DNA from: Gilvimarinus japonicus
GTDB taxonomy: Bacteria > Pseudomonadota > Gammaproteobacteria > Pseudomonadales > Cellvibrionaceae
NCBI RefSeq assembly: GCF_042847215.1
Contig: NZ_AP031500.1
Location: forward strand, 868,001 to 932,000
Reading direction: 5' to 3'
DNA length: 64,000 bases
The position numbers and the translations under genes were made by a program. Under the pieces are notes generated by a model. That model made no database searches. It saw only the letters and a list, made by a program, of their open reading frames with translations, and was not told where the DNA came from. Numbering within the stretch: position 1 is the stretch's first letter; every line of letters starts with the position of its first letter. Positions 16,940-25,897 of the stretch are shown here, piece by piece.

Positions 16940-17868
16940 AGATTATTCTCGTCAGTAAACGCCACGGTCACGCGCGCAGCATTACGCTGGGCGGCTGGAC
17001 GCGTGCTTTATTGTCGGTGTGTATTCTGGGCTTGCCTGCGGTAGCGGGGGTTTTGGGTTATCACCTGTTGGTAGCACAAAACAACAGCGATTTATTTACG
17101 GCGGAATCTCGGCGCGCTTGGGATACCGCACTGGCCGAGCAGCAAAGTCAAGTGCAGGAAAGCCGCCAGCGCGCACGGGCTGACGTTGCCGCGCTAACGT
17201 TAAAGGTTGCCGAGTTGCAGGCGCGGCTGGTGCGTTTGGACGCGCTAGGTGAGCGCCTAACCAACATAGCCAAACTCGATTCCGGTGAGTTTGATTTTAG
17301 CCAGTTGCCGGCGCTAGGAGGCCCAGAAGAAGCGGAGTTTGGTGATGCTTACTCGCCGCCAAGCTTTATTGATGCCATTGATGAGCTGTCTCGCCAGATC
17401 GCAAATCGTGAGCAGCAGCTTGAGACGCTTGATGCACTGCTGGTAAATCGGCGTTTAAAAGAAGATATTTTTGTGGCGGGGCGCCCAATCGAAAAAGGCT
17501 GGATGTCGTCGCGCTATGGGCGCCGCACCGATCCATTTACCGGCAAAATTGCGTGGCACGGAGGTGTCGACTTTGCCGGTAAAGAGGGCGCCAATGTCGT
17601 TGCTGTCGCGGCTGGTGTAGTGACTTGGTCCGCCGATCGCCACGGTTACGGTCATTTGGTTGAGGTAAATCACGGCAGTGGTTTCTCTACCCGTTACGCG
17701 CACAACAAAGAAAATAAAGTTAAGGTTGGCGATGTCGTTAAAAAAGGCCAAGTAATCGCTTTAATGGGCTCTACTGGTCGCTCGACAGGCCCCCATGTGC
17801 ACTTTGAAGTGTACAAAAACGGTCGCTCGGTTGACCCCGCCTCTTATATACATCGTACCTTGCGATAA
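16936..17868 (+). CDS. M23-family metallopeptidase (LytM-type) with N-terminal anchor
   Basis: Predicted envelope peptidase of 310 residues, anchored by one membrane segment at about 25-47 and followed by a coiled coil (about 58-110) and a C-terminal M23/LytM domain. The zinc ligands are present: H208 and D212 in HGGVDFAG, and HVH at 287-289. This differs from divisome activators such as EnvC, whose sites are degenerate. Family knowledge suggests a peptidoglycan endopeptidase; the exact substrate is not known. A gene of this type between lpxC and secA is common in Pseudomonas-like genomes. The ATG lacks a good ribosome-binding site of its own. Confidence 0.88.
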   Translation: MKIILVSKRHGHARSITLGGWTRALLSVCILGLPAVAGVLGYHLLVAQNNSDLFTAESRRAWDTALAEQQSQVQESRQRARADVAALTLKVAELQARLVRLDALGERLTNIAKLDSGEFDFSQLPALGGPEEAEFGDAYSPPSFIDAIDELSRQIANREQQLETLDALLVNRRLKEDIFVAGRPIEKGWMSSRYGRRTDPFTGKIAWHGGVDFAGKEGANVVAVAAGVVTWSADRHGYGHLVEVNHGSGFSTRYAHNKENKVKVGDVVKKGQVIALMGSTGRSTGPHVHFEVYKNGRSVDPASYIHRTLR

Positions 17869-17897
17869 CCCCTTTCTGTTTTTTTACTCCTCTCGCA

Positions 17898-17941
17898 CCT
17901 GTCACGACAGGTTGTAGCGCTGTTGCCAATGGGCAGCAGCG
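17898..17941 (+). promoter_or_regulatory. Paired hairpins in the secA leader
   Basis: Two stems lie in the 104-base gap before secA: CCTGTC/GACAGG at 17898-17911, and a 10-bp stem with one G-U pair, 17918-17927 with 17932-17941, closing an AATG loop. The second ends 31 bases before the secA ATG. Neither has a T-run, so they look like mRNA structure rather than terminators. No secM-like ORF is present here. Confidence 0.4.
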
Positions 17942-17972
17942 TTGATGTTTATTGATTTGATGGATTTATTTC

Positions 17973-20693
17973 ATGCTAGCTAAAGTAACCAAATGGGTCT
18001 TAGGCTCTAAAAACGACCGTGTGTTGAAACGTATGCGTAAAACGGTCGCACGTATTAATGAGTTAGAGGAGTCGATGCAGGCGCTGTCTGATGCCGACTT
18101 ACAAGCAAAAACCGCGGAGCTTCAGCAACGCTCTCGCGATGGCGAAAAAGTGGATGCGCTTTTGCCAGAGGCGTTTGCCGCTGTGCGTGAGGCGAGCCAC
18201 CGAGTACTGGGGATGCGCCATTTTGATGTTCAGTTGATTGGCGGCATGGCGTTGCACGAAGGCTGCATTGCCGAAATGCGCACCGGTGAAGGTAAAACCC
18301 TAATGGCTACCTTGCCCAGTTATTTGCGCGCGATTACCGGCGGCGGTGTGCATATTGTTACGGTAAACGATTACCTGGCGAGCCGCGATGCGGCTTGGAT
18401 GCAGCCTTTATATGAGTTTATGGGGCTCAGTGTCGGCGTTATTCAGTCGGGCCAAGGTACCGAGGCTAAGCGCGCCGCCTACGCCGCCGATATTACCTAT
18501 GGCACCAATAATGAATTTGGGTTTGATTACTTGCGTGACAACATGGCGATGCGCAAGGAAGACAAGGTTCAGCGCGATTTGTATTTTGCCGTGGTGGACG
18601 AAGTGGACTCGATTCTGATTGATGAATCGCGCACGCCCTTGATTATATCGGGGCCCACGCAAAACAGTGCCGAGCTGTATCAGCGTATGAACAAGCTGAT
18701 TGGTAGCCTGAGTCGCCAGCAAGAGGACGAGGAAGACGGCGATTATTATGTCGATGAAAAAACTCGCCAGGTAGAGCTGACCGAGCAAGGGCATCAACAT
18801 GTCGAGCAACTGTTGATTGATGCCGAGATGCTGTCGGAGTCTGATACTTTATATTCAGCCGCGAATTTGGGCTTGTTGCACCACGTAAATTCAGCCCTGC
18901 GTGCCCACGCTTTGTTTCATCGCGATGTCGAGTACATTGTACAAGATAGCGAAGTTGTACTGATCGATGAGCACACGGGCCGCACGATGGCCGGACGTCG
19001 TTTGTCCGAGGGCTTGCATCAGGCGATTGAAGCCAAAGAAGGTGTGCGTATTCAAAGCGAGAGTCAAACGTTGGCCTCGACCACCTTTCAGAACTACTTC
19101 CGTTTGTATCCAACCTTGTCTGGCATGACCGGTACGGCAGACACCGAGGCGTTTGAGTTTCGTGAGATTTACGGTTTGGATGTGGTGGTTATCCCTACCA
19201 ACCGGCCAACTCAGCGGATCGATAAAAACGATTTAGTGTACTTATCGGTGCCGGAAAAATTTGACGCCATTGTGCGCGATATCGAAGAGTATCGCAAAAA
19301 TAATGCCCCTATTTTGGTGGGTACAGCGTCGATTGAAACCTCAGAGGAAATGTCCAAGCGCTTAAAAGCCGCCAACATTCCGCACCAAGTGCTAAACGCT
19401 AAATTCCACGAAAAAGAAGCCGAGATTATTGCTCAAGCGGGGCGTCCGGGCACCGTGACTATTGCCACGAACATGGCGGGCCGGGGTACCGATATTGTGT
19501 TGGGCGGCAGCTGGGAGGCCGAGGTCGCCTCACTTGCTAACGCCACCGAAGCGCAGATAGAAAAAGCTAAAAGCGACTGGAAGGTGCGCCATCAACAAGT
19601 GATCGAGGCGGGCGGTTTGCATATTATTGGTACAGAGCGACACGAATCGCGCCGTATTGATAATCAGCTGCGTGGCCGTGCTGGCCGTCAAGGTGATCCG
19701 GGTCTGACTCGTTTTTACTTGTCTTTAGAAGACAGCTTGATGCGAATTTTTGCCTCCGACCGTGTGCGTAATTTAATGCAATCACTGGGCATGGAAAAAG
19801 GCGAGGCCATCGAGCACCGCATGGTAAATAACGCCATTGAAAAAGCCCAACGCAAAGTGGAAGGGCGCAACTTCGACATCCGCAAGCAGTTGCTTGAATA
19901 CGACGATGTTGCCAATGATCAGCGTCAGATTGTCTATCAGCAGCGTAATGAGCTGCTGGAGGCCGAGGATATCTCGGAGACGATCAATAACGTGCGTGAA
20001 GATGTGGTGGGAGATCTGGTCAGCGCGCACGTGCCGCCTCAGTCCATCGAAGAGCAGTGGGATATTAACGGCCTTGAGAAGCAATTAGAGGCTGACTTCG
20101 CCTTGCAGTTACCTGTACAGCAATGGCTGAATGAAGACGACAACCTTCACGAAGAAACCCTTCGTGAGCGTATTCAGCAGACCGTGCAGCAGTCTTATCA
20201 AGAAAAGTGCGAACGCATCGGCGAGGTAATGCGCGAGATCGAGCGCCAGGTAATGTTGCAGGTGCTGGATAATTCCTGGAAAGAGCAGCTGGCCAGTATG
20301 GACCATCTGCGTCAAGGAATTAACTTGCGCTCTTATGCTCAGAAAAACCCCAAGCAAGAGTATAAGCGCGAAGCCTTTTTCTTGTTTCAAGAAATGCTTG
20401 AAACCGTCAAGCGCGAGTCGATTAACTTGTTGGCACGGGTAGAGCCAGTTAGCCGTGAGCAAATGGAAGAGATGGAACGTCGCCGCGTGGAGGAGCAGGC
20501 GCAAGCGCAGCGTAAAATGCAAATGACTCACGATCAAGCCTCAGCCATGGCGCCCGAGCGTCAACCGCGCCCGGAAGCGGGTCAAGCTGGCGCTGCACCT
20601 GTCACCCGCGAAGGCCGTAAAGTCGGTCGTAATGATCCATGCCCTTGCGGCTCGGGCAAGAAATACAAACAATGTCACGGTACGCTGACCTAA
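17973..20693 (+). CDS. secA: Protein translocase ATPase SecA
   Basis: Motor ATPase of the Sec pathway, 906 residues, that pushes unfolded preproteins through SecYEG at the inner membrane. Walker A is in MRTGEGKTLMAT, the DEAD-like box is DEVDSILIDE, and the second RecA-like domain has GRAGRQGDPG. The C-terminus carries the zinc-binding, SecB-interacting motif CPCGSGKKYKQCHG. Length equals that of other gammaproteobacterial SecA proteins. It is preceded by two stem-loops and not by SecM. Confidence 0.99.
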   Translation: MLAKVTKWVLGSKNDRVLKRMRKTVARINELEESMQALSDADLQAKTAELQQRSRDGEKVDALLPEAFAAVREASHRVLGMRHFDVQLIGGMALHEGCIAEMRTGEGKTLMATLPSYLRAITGGGVHIVTVNDYLASRDAAWMQPLYEFMGLSVGVIQSGQGTEAKRAAYAADITYGTNNEFGFDYLRDNMAMRKEDKVQRDLYFAVVDEVDSILIDESRTPLIISGPTQNSAELYQRMNKLIGSLSRQQEDEEDGDYYVDEKTRQVELTEQGHQHVEQLLIDAEMLSESDTLYSAANLGLLHHVNSALRAHALFHRDVEYIVQDSEVVLIDEHTGRTMAGRRLSEGLHQAIEAKEGVRIQSESQTLASTTFQNYFRLYPTLSGMTGTADTEAFEFREIYGLDVVVIPTNRPTQRIDKNDLVYLSVPEKFDAIVRDIEEYRKNNAPILVGTASIETSEEMSKRLKAANIPHQVLNAKFHEKEAEIIAQAGRPGTVTIATNMAGRGTDIVLGGSWEAEVASLANATEAQIEKAKSDWKVRHQQVIEAGGLHIIGTERHESRRIDNQLRGRAGRQGDPGLTRFYLSLEDSLMRIFASDRVRNLMQSLGMEKGEAIEHRMVNNAIEKAQRKVEGRNFDIRKQLLEYDDVANDQRQIVYQQRNELLEAEDISETINNVREDVVGDLVSAHVPPQSIEEQWDINGLEKQLEADFALQLPVQQWLNEDDNLHEETLRERIQQTVQQSYQEKCERIGEVMREIERQVMLQVLDNSWKEQLASMDHLRQGINLRSYAQKNPKQEYKREAFFLFQEMLETVKRESINLLARVEPVSREQMEEMERRRVEEQAQAQRKMQMTHDQASAMAPERQPRPEAGQAGAAPVTREGRKVGRNDPCPCGSGKKYKQCHGTLT

Positions 20694-20708
20694 GAGTGAA
20701 TTAATAAT

Positions 20709-21929
20709 ATGGCTGTAGGTGATTACCCATTTCCGTCGATGCCACCAGTTGCAGGCGTTGCGATTGCCGCCGCCGGTGCCGGTATTAAAAAGCCCGGGCG
20801 CGATGATGTACTACTATTTGCCTTGGCGCCGGGCAGCACCGTGGCTGGCGTGTTTACGCAAAATGCGTTCTGCGCTGCGCCAGTTAAAGTGTGCCGCGAG
20901 CATTTAGCCCAAAGCGATGTACGCTACTTGATTGTGAACTCGGGCAACGCGAATGCCTGTACCGGTGAGTCGGGTTATCAAAACGCCCTGGCTGTGTGTG
21001 CCAGTGTGGCCGAGCAAACATCCGTTGCGCGCACACAGGTGCTGCCGTTTTCAACGGGTGTTATTGGCGAGCCGCTCCCGGTAGGAAAAATCACCGCGGT
21101 TATCCCAGAGCTTTGTAGCAGTGCACGGGAAGATGCCTGGGAGCGTGCGGCGCGAGCTATTATGACCACTGATACTCGCCCCAAAGGCGCCACCCGCCAA
21201 GTACAGATAGGTGGCACTGCGGTAACGGTAAACGGTATCGCCAAAGGCGCCGGTATGATCAACCCCAATATGGCGACCATGTTGGGTTATATCGCGACCG
21301 ACGCTGTGGTTGCCGCCGATGTGTTGCAACGATTAGTGCGAGAGGCGGCAGGCCTTTCGTTTAACCGTATTACCATTGATGGCGACACCTCGACCAACGA
21401 TGCTTGCATGCTGGTCGCCTCTGGGCAGGCGGGAAACCCGGCGATTGTTGCGGCAGAGTCAGACGCTTACCGCGTATTGCGCGAGGCGGTGGTGGCGGTT
21501 GCCACCGAGCTGGCTCAAGGGATCGTTGCCGATGGTGAGGGTGCGACTAAGTTTGTCACCATTGATGTTACCGGAGGCGCGAGTCACGACGAGTGCTTAA
21601 AGGTCGCCTATGCGGTGGCGCACTCACCGCTGATTAAAACGGCGTTATTTGCCAGCGATCCAAACTGGGGGCGCATTGTCGCCGCCATTGGTTACGCCGG
21701 CGTGCAAGATTTGGACGATGAAGCTGTTCGGGTTCATTTGAACGATGTATTGATTGTCGAGCATGGTGGCCGCGCCGCGACTTACACCGAGGCACAAGGC
21801 CAGCAGGTTATGAATGGCGACCGTATTACGATCAGTATCGATTTAGGTCGGGGCGACAGTCAAGAGATCCTCTGGACGACAGATTTGTCCTATGAGTATG
21901 TGCGTATTAACGCCGATTACCGAACGTAG
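20709..21929 (+). CDS. argJ: Bifunctional ornithine acetyltransferase / N-acetylglutamate synthase ArgJ
   Basis: Arginine-pathway enzyme of 406 residues that transfers the acetyl group from N-acetylornithine to glutamate. The self-cleavage site is visible as NMAT|MLGY, with the nucleophilic threonine at residue 190 that becomes the N-terminus of the beta chain. Upstream KGAGMINPN and downstream DGDTSTND are typical. It begins 15 bases after secA stops. Whether it also uses acetyl-CoA cannot be judged from sequence. Confidence 0.97.
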   Translation: MAVGDYPFPSMPPVAGVAIAAAGAGIKKPGRDDVLLFALAPGSTVAGVFTQNAFCAAPVKVCREHLAQSDVRYLIVNSGNANACTGESGYQNALAVCASVAEQTSVARTQVLPFSTGVIGEPLPVGKITAVIPELCSSAREDAWERAARAIMTTDTRPKGATRQVQIGGTAVTVNGIAKGAGMINPNMATMLGYIATDAVVAADVLQRLVREAAGLSFNRITIDGDTSTNDACMLVASGQAGNPAIVAAESDAYRVLREAVVAVATELAQGIVADGEGATKFVTIDVTGGASHDECLKVAYAVAHSPLIKTALFASDPNWGRIVAAIGYAGVQDLDDEAVRVHLNDVLIVEHGGRAATYTEAQGQQVMNGDRITISIDLGRGDSQEILWTTDLSYEYVRINADYRT

Positions 21930-21932
21930 CCA

Positions 21933-22862
21933 ATGAAGCAGGTTCATGTCGCCGTTGGCGTAATAACGGACGCAAACGGCAAAATATTAATTGCTAAGCG
22001 CCCGCAAGTGGCCCATCAGGGCGGTTTGTGGGAGTTTCCTGGGGGTAAGGTCGAGCCGGGAGAGACTGTGCAACAGGCGCTAACCCGCGAGCTGTTTGAG
22101 GAGCTGGATGTACAGTGCAGCGATTTTGTCCCGGTGATTCAAATCTCTCACGATTACGGCGATAAACAGGTGTTATTGGATGTTTACCGGGTCGTCAGTT
22201 TTACCGGCACAGCCATTGGCAAGGAAGGTCAGCCACTTAACTGGGTGAGTCCCTCCGAGCTTGGTAGCTACCCATTCCCGGCGGCTAATTACCCTATTGT
22301 GAACGCGCTGCAATTGCCCGATCGTTTGGTTATTACTGGAGATTTTGCCTCGCAACCGGAGTGTTTGGCGCGGGTTGATGCGTGTTTGGTGCGCGGCGCT
22401 AAGTTGCTGCAGCTACGTGCGCCCGAGCTTGAGCAAGAAGCGTTTATCCGCTTGGCGCAACGTGTTTTGGCGCGCTGCCATCGCGAGGGGGCAAAGTTGG
22501 TTATTAATGCCGACCCATCACAGCCTTTTACCGCCGATGGTGTTCATCTAAACGGAAAACGCTTAAGCGATATGAGTGAGCGTCCTCCGGCGTTAGCGGA
22601 TCTGTTAGTGGGGGCGTCTTGCCACAGCGCGCAAGATATTCACAAGGCCAATCGTTTAGGGTTGGATTATATTTTTCTGTCGCCAGTGCAGCCTAGCGCC
22701 TCCCACCCTAATGCAAAGCCTTTGGGGTGGGCTGCTTTTGCTGAGTTTACGGCTTTTGCCAAAATGCCGGTGTACGCTCTGGGCGGTATGTCGGATGACA
22801 ACATTTTGACCGCTAAAGAGGCTGGAGGGCAGGGCGTTGCGGGTATTTCGGCGTGGTGGTAG
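21933..22862 (+). CDS. Nudix hydrolase fused to ThiE-like domain (MutT-type)
   Basis: A two-domain protein of 309 residues. Residues 1-130 are a MutT-like Nudix domain whose Nudix box runs from G38 to V60 (GGKVEPGE, then RELFEEL); the usual Gly near the end is Asp59. Residues 135-309 resemble thiamine-phosphate synthase (ThiE), with DGVHLN, the VGASCHS stretch and the GLDYIFLSPVQPS loop. The Nudix part likely removes 8-oxo-dGTP. The ThiE-like part in such fusions has no firmly known role. It starts 3 bases after argJ stops, so the two are probably cotranscribed. Confidence 0.92.
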   Translation: MKQVHVAVGVITDANGKILIAKRPQVAHQGGLWEFPGGKVEPGETVQQALTRELFEELDVQCSDFVPVIQISHDYGDKQVLLDVYRVVSFTGTAIGKEGQPLNWVSPSELGSYPFPAANYPIVNALQLPDRLVITGDFASQPECLARVDACLVRGAKLLQLRAPELEQEAFIRLAQRVLARCHREGAKLVINADPSQPFTADGVHLNGKRLSDMSERPPALADLLVGASCHSAQDIHKANRLGLDYIFLSPVQPSASHPNAKPLGWAAFAEFTAFAKMPVYALGGMSDDNILTAKEAGGQGVAGISAWW

Positions 22863-22915
22863 ACAGGCAAGCCTAGTGGGTTGGCTATTAAGTCGCGTGG
22901 CGCTGTGATTGCACG

Positions 22916-23104
22916 TTAATATTCATCATCATTTTGTGGCAGGGCATCTTCGCCCGCGATGCGGTGGTTCTCGCTAGCCCATTCTCCCAAGTCAATAAGT
23001 TTACAGCGCTCAGAGCAAAATGGGCGATGCGGATACGCCTCGGACCAAAAAACAGTTGTTTGGCAAGTGGGGCACTGAAGCTTTATCGGTTGTTCATCAT
23101 TCAT
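22916..23104 (-). CDS. yacG: DNA gyrase inhibitor YacG
   Basis: Small zinc protein of 62 residues. The four zinc ligands C11, C14, C30 and C34 are visible (CPTC and CSERCKLID), followed by the family LGEWASE motif and an acidic tail. E. coli YacG binds GyrB and blocks DNA binding. It is the last gene of the pilB-pilC-pilD-coaE-yacG unit, with 17 bases between it and coaE, the same arrangement as in Pseudomonas. Confidence 0.95.
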   Translation of the reverse strand: MNDEQPIKLQCPTCQTTVFWSEAYPHRPFCSERCKLIDLGEWASENHRIAGEDALPQNDDEY

Positions 23105-23121
23105 AGCGAGATCGTTTACCT

Positions 23122-23742
23122 CTACTGTGGGGCGGTAAGGGCAAGATACTGCTGGTGGAGCTTTGCTACCTGGAGTTCCAGCTCCTGCAAGTTGCCATGA
23201 TTGTGCAAAATATCGTCCGCTAGCTTTAGCCGCTCGGAGCGATTTATTTGCGTCGCCATTATAGCCTCAATCTGCCCAGGTTCAATCTTATCCCGTATTG
23301 CGGCACGGTTTATCTGGGCCTCTGGCGGGCAATCAACGACTAAGATTCGGCTCGTTAATTCGTGCTGTGATGTCTCTAGAAGTAGCGGGGAGACAAAAAT
23401 AACGTACGCTGAGCGAGCGCTGTTGAGTTGCTGGCGTAAACGTTGATTGATTAGCGGGTGAAGCAAAGCCTCAAGCCAAGCCTTTTCGGTTGGGTTGGCA
23501 AAAATAATGTGTCTAAGGCGCGCGCGATCAAGCGAGCTATCCGGGTGAAGTATATCGGGGCCAAAATGCTCGGCAATACTGATCAGCGCGCTCGAGTTGG
23601 GCTCGACGACTTCGCGAGCGACAATATCGGCATCTACTACGGTAACGCCAAGTGCGGCAAAGCAAGCTGAAGCTGCGCTTTTGCCGCTGCCAATACCGCC
23701 GGTAAGACCGATAACCAGCGGCATGTTTGGGGGGGTGAACAT
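23122..23742 (-). CDS. coaE: Dephospho-CoA kinase CoaE
   Basis: Final enzyme of coenzyme A synthesis, phosphorylating dephospho-CoA. 206 residues from the first ATG; a second ATG at 23724 (MPLVIGLTGG) gives 200 residues and is an equally plausible start because neither has a clear ribosome-binding site. The P-loop GGIGSGKSA and the DADIVAREVVEP motif are diagnostic. It starts 12 bases after pilD ends. Confidence 0.96.
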   Translation of the reverse strand: MFTPPNMPLVIGLTGGIGSGKSAASACFAALGVTVVDADIVAREVVEPNSSALISIAEHFGPDILHPDSSLDRARLRHIIFANPTEKAWLEALLHPLINQRLRQQLNSARSAYVIFVSPLLLETSQHELTSRILVVDCPPEAQINRAAIRDKIEPGQIEAIMATQINRSERLKLADDILHNHGNLQELELQVAKLHQQYLALTAPQ

Positions 23743-23754
23743 CAGCTAAGCGAC

Positions 23755-24630
23755 TTAACCAATATTGGCCAATTGCAGGTATTGTTGGACAATCTCGCCA
23801 CCCCAGAGCAACGCAATCCAGCCTGCAATCGCTAAGTAGGGGCCAAACGGAATCGGAATATTTTTATCGCGCCCCATAACAATGATCATGCCGATGCCAA
23901 TAACCGCACCTACCAGCGACGATAAAATAATAATCAGCGGTAGCATCTGCCAGCCCATCCAGGCACCTAGCGCGGCTAACAACTTAAAGTCGCCGTAGCC
24001 CATGCCCTCTTTGCCGGTCAGCAGTTTAAATGCCCAAAAAACCGACCAGAGTGATAAATAACCAAATACAGCGCCCCACAAAGCGCTGGGTAAATCGGTG
24101 ACTAGGCCAAAATAATTAACAATCAACCCCAGCCACACCAAGGGCAGGGTAATGTCATCGGGCAGTAACTGGGTGTCGATATCAATAACCGTTAATACCA
24201 GCAGCGCCCAGGTAAAAATCAGCAGCGCGCCCGAGGTAGCCGTTACCCCAAATTTAACCACAATCGCCAGTGATAAAAGCGCTGTTACGGTTTCAACAAT
24301 CGGGTAGCGGGGCGATATACGCACTTTGCAGCTCGCGCATTTGCCCTTAAGCAGTAAATAGCTGATAACCGGAATATTCTGCCAGGGCTTAATGGCGGCT
24401 TTGCATTTGGGGCAGTGGGAGGCCGGGAAGGCCAGGCCGAGTTTTTCATTTGGCTCCGTATCTGGCTGCTCTAGAAGCTCACAACACTGCTCGCGCCACG
24501 ACGCCTCCATGATTTTGGGGAGGCGTAGGATTACTACGTTGAAAAAGCTGCCGAGGGCGAGGCCAAATAAAACAGTGGTTAAATAAATGAACCAATGGTA
24601 TTCACTGACTAAAAAAGATGTAGTTGACAT
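23755..24630 (-). CDS. pilD: Type IV prepilin peptidase/N-methyltransferase PilD
   Basis: Inner-membrane aspartyl protease of 291 residues that cleaves the prepilin leader and methylates the new N-terminus. The zinc tetracysteine is C73, C76, C98 and C101, and the catalytic aspartates are D150 (in VIDIDTQLLPD) and D214 (in GYGDFKLL). The open frame extends 16 codons further upstream, but the ATG at 24630, just behind the pilC stop, gives the normal length. Its substrate PilA is encoded at 27929. It should also process other type IV pilins and type II secretion pseudopilins if present. Confidence 0.97.
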   Translation of the reverse strand: MSTTSFLVSEYHWFIYLTTVLFGLALGSFFNVVILRLPKIMEASWREQCCELLEQPDTEPNEKLGLAFPASHCPKCKAAIKPWQNIPVISYLLLKGKCASCKVRISPRYPIVETVTALLSLAIVVKFGVTATSGALLIFTWALLVLTVIDIDTQLLPDDITLPLVWLGLIVNYFGLVTDLPSALWGAVFGYLSLWSVFWAFKLLTGKEGMGYGDFKLLAALGAWMGWQMLPLIIILSSLVGAVIGIGMIIVMGRDKNIPIPFGPYLAIAGWIALLWGGEIVQQYLQLANIG

Positions 24631-24634
24631 TGCG

Positions 24635-25894
24635 CTACATAACCTGCCCGATCTGAAAGATAGGTAGATACATAGCAATCATTAGACCGCCAATCAAAAC
24701 GCCCAGAATGGACATGATCATGGGCTCCAGTAATGAAGACAAACTGTCAACTTTGTTATCTACGGCCTCCTCGTAATATGTAGCCACTTTGTCCAACATT
24801 TCGTCCAGCGCGCCCGACTCTTCGCCAATTGAGGCCATTTGTATCAGTAACGAAGGGAATATACCTCTATTCCTGATGGCCGCGTTTAACTGAATGCCGG
24901 TGGAGACTTCTTCGCGCACATCGATTACGGCATCTGTGTAAATACGATTGCCAGTTGCACCGGCAACAGAGGTCAAGGCGTCAATAAGTGGAACGCCCGC
25001 AGCAAACGTTGTGGACAATGTGCGTGCAAACCTTGCCATGATCGAAAGGTATAGAATGTCGCCGATAACAGGTATTTTAAGAGAGACTCGATCGATAAAA
25101 TAAGCAAACTTGGTCGATCTTATTCGTAGCTCTTTAAATGCGAATCCTAGAGCGACGGAGCCAACTAAAAAATAAAGCCAATATTTTTGTGTTAACTCGG
25201 AAAGATGTAGTACAAACAGCGTAAAAGCTGGCAGGTCCGCCCCAAAACTACTGAATGTTTCGGCAAATTGCGGCACAACTTTAATCAGCAATATAGCAGT
25301 TACTATTATCGCCACTACGATAACCGCGATAGGGTAGGTAAGTGCTTTTTTAATTTTAGCCTTTAGTGCCTCAGTTTTCTCCTTATAGGTGGCAATTCGA
25401 TCCAGCATTGTTTCCAGTGCGCCGGATTGTTCGCCAGCATCCACTAGATTGCAAAATAAATCGTCAAAATGGCGAGGATATTTTCTGAGTGTTGCAGCAA
25501 AGCCGGTCCCTGATGCCACCTCCTCTCTGATTTTGTAGACAAGCTCTCTAACCGATGGGTTCTCTACACCGTCGGCGACAATGTCGAAAGATTGTACCAA
25601 CGGTACACCGGCTTTCATCATGGTGGCCATTTGTCGAGAGAACACAGCAATGTCAGCGGGCTTTATTTTCTTCCCGCCGCTGCCAAATAGTGGTTTGGGT
25701 TTCTTTTTAACCGATTTGACGTTTAACCCTTGCTTTTGCAGGTGTGCACGAATGAGAGCTGGGCTAGTGCCCGTGACCTCGCCCTTTACTGTCTTGCCTT
25801 TTTTGTCAGTGGCATTATAAACAAAGGTAGATGAAGTGACGGCTTTGGTCGGCTTGCGGCTTTTTGTTTTTTGTTGCGCGGTTACGGTCGCCAT
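24635..25894 (-). CDS. pilC: Type IV pilus platform protein PilC
   Basis: Polytopic inner-membrane protein of 419 residues that anchors the pilus assembly motor. Two T2SSF repeats are visible, at about residues 80-200 and 280-400, each followed by hydrophobic segments. The first residues are Lys/Thr-rich. It lies 3 bases downstream of pilB. The middle of the gene (about 25080-25320) is roughly 40% GC, clearly lower than the window in general. Homology to GspF is also possible, but pilB and pilD on either side fix the pilus assignment. Confidence 0.96.
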   Translation of the reverse strand: MATVTAQQKTKSRKPTKAVTSSTFVYNATDKKGKTVKGEVTGTSPALIRAHLQKQGLNVKSVKKKPKPLFGSGGKKIKPADIAVFSRQMATMMKAGVPLVQSFDIVADGVENPSVRELVYKIREEVASGTGFAATLRKYPRHFDDLFCNLVDAGEQSGALETMLDRIATYKEKTEALKAKIKKALTYPIAVIVVAIIVTAILLIKVVPQFAETFSSFGADLPAFTLFVLHLSELTQKYWLYFLVGSVALGFAFKELRIRSTKFAYFIDRVSLKIPVIGDILYLSIMARFARTLSTTFAAGVPLIDALTSVAGATGNRIYTDAVIDVREEVSTGIQLNAAIRNRGIFPSLLIQMASIGEESGALDEMLDKVATYYEEAVDNKVDSLSSLLEPMIMSILGVLIGGLMIAMYLPIFQIGQVM

Positions 25895-25897
25895 GGT

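Noticed and set aside
17869..17972. A secM-like arrest peptide before secA
   Set aside because: The gap is too short and contains no signal-peptide-bearing ORF; the upstream gene is a true M23 peptidase.
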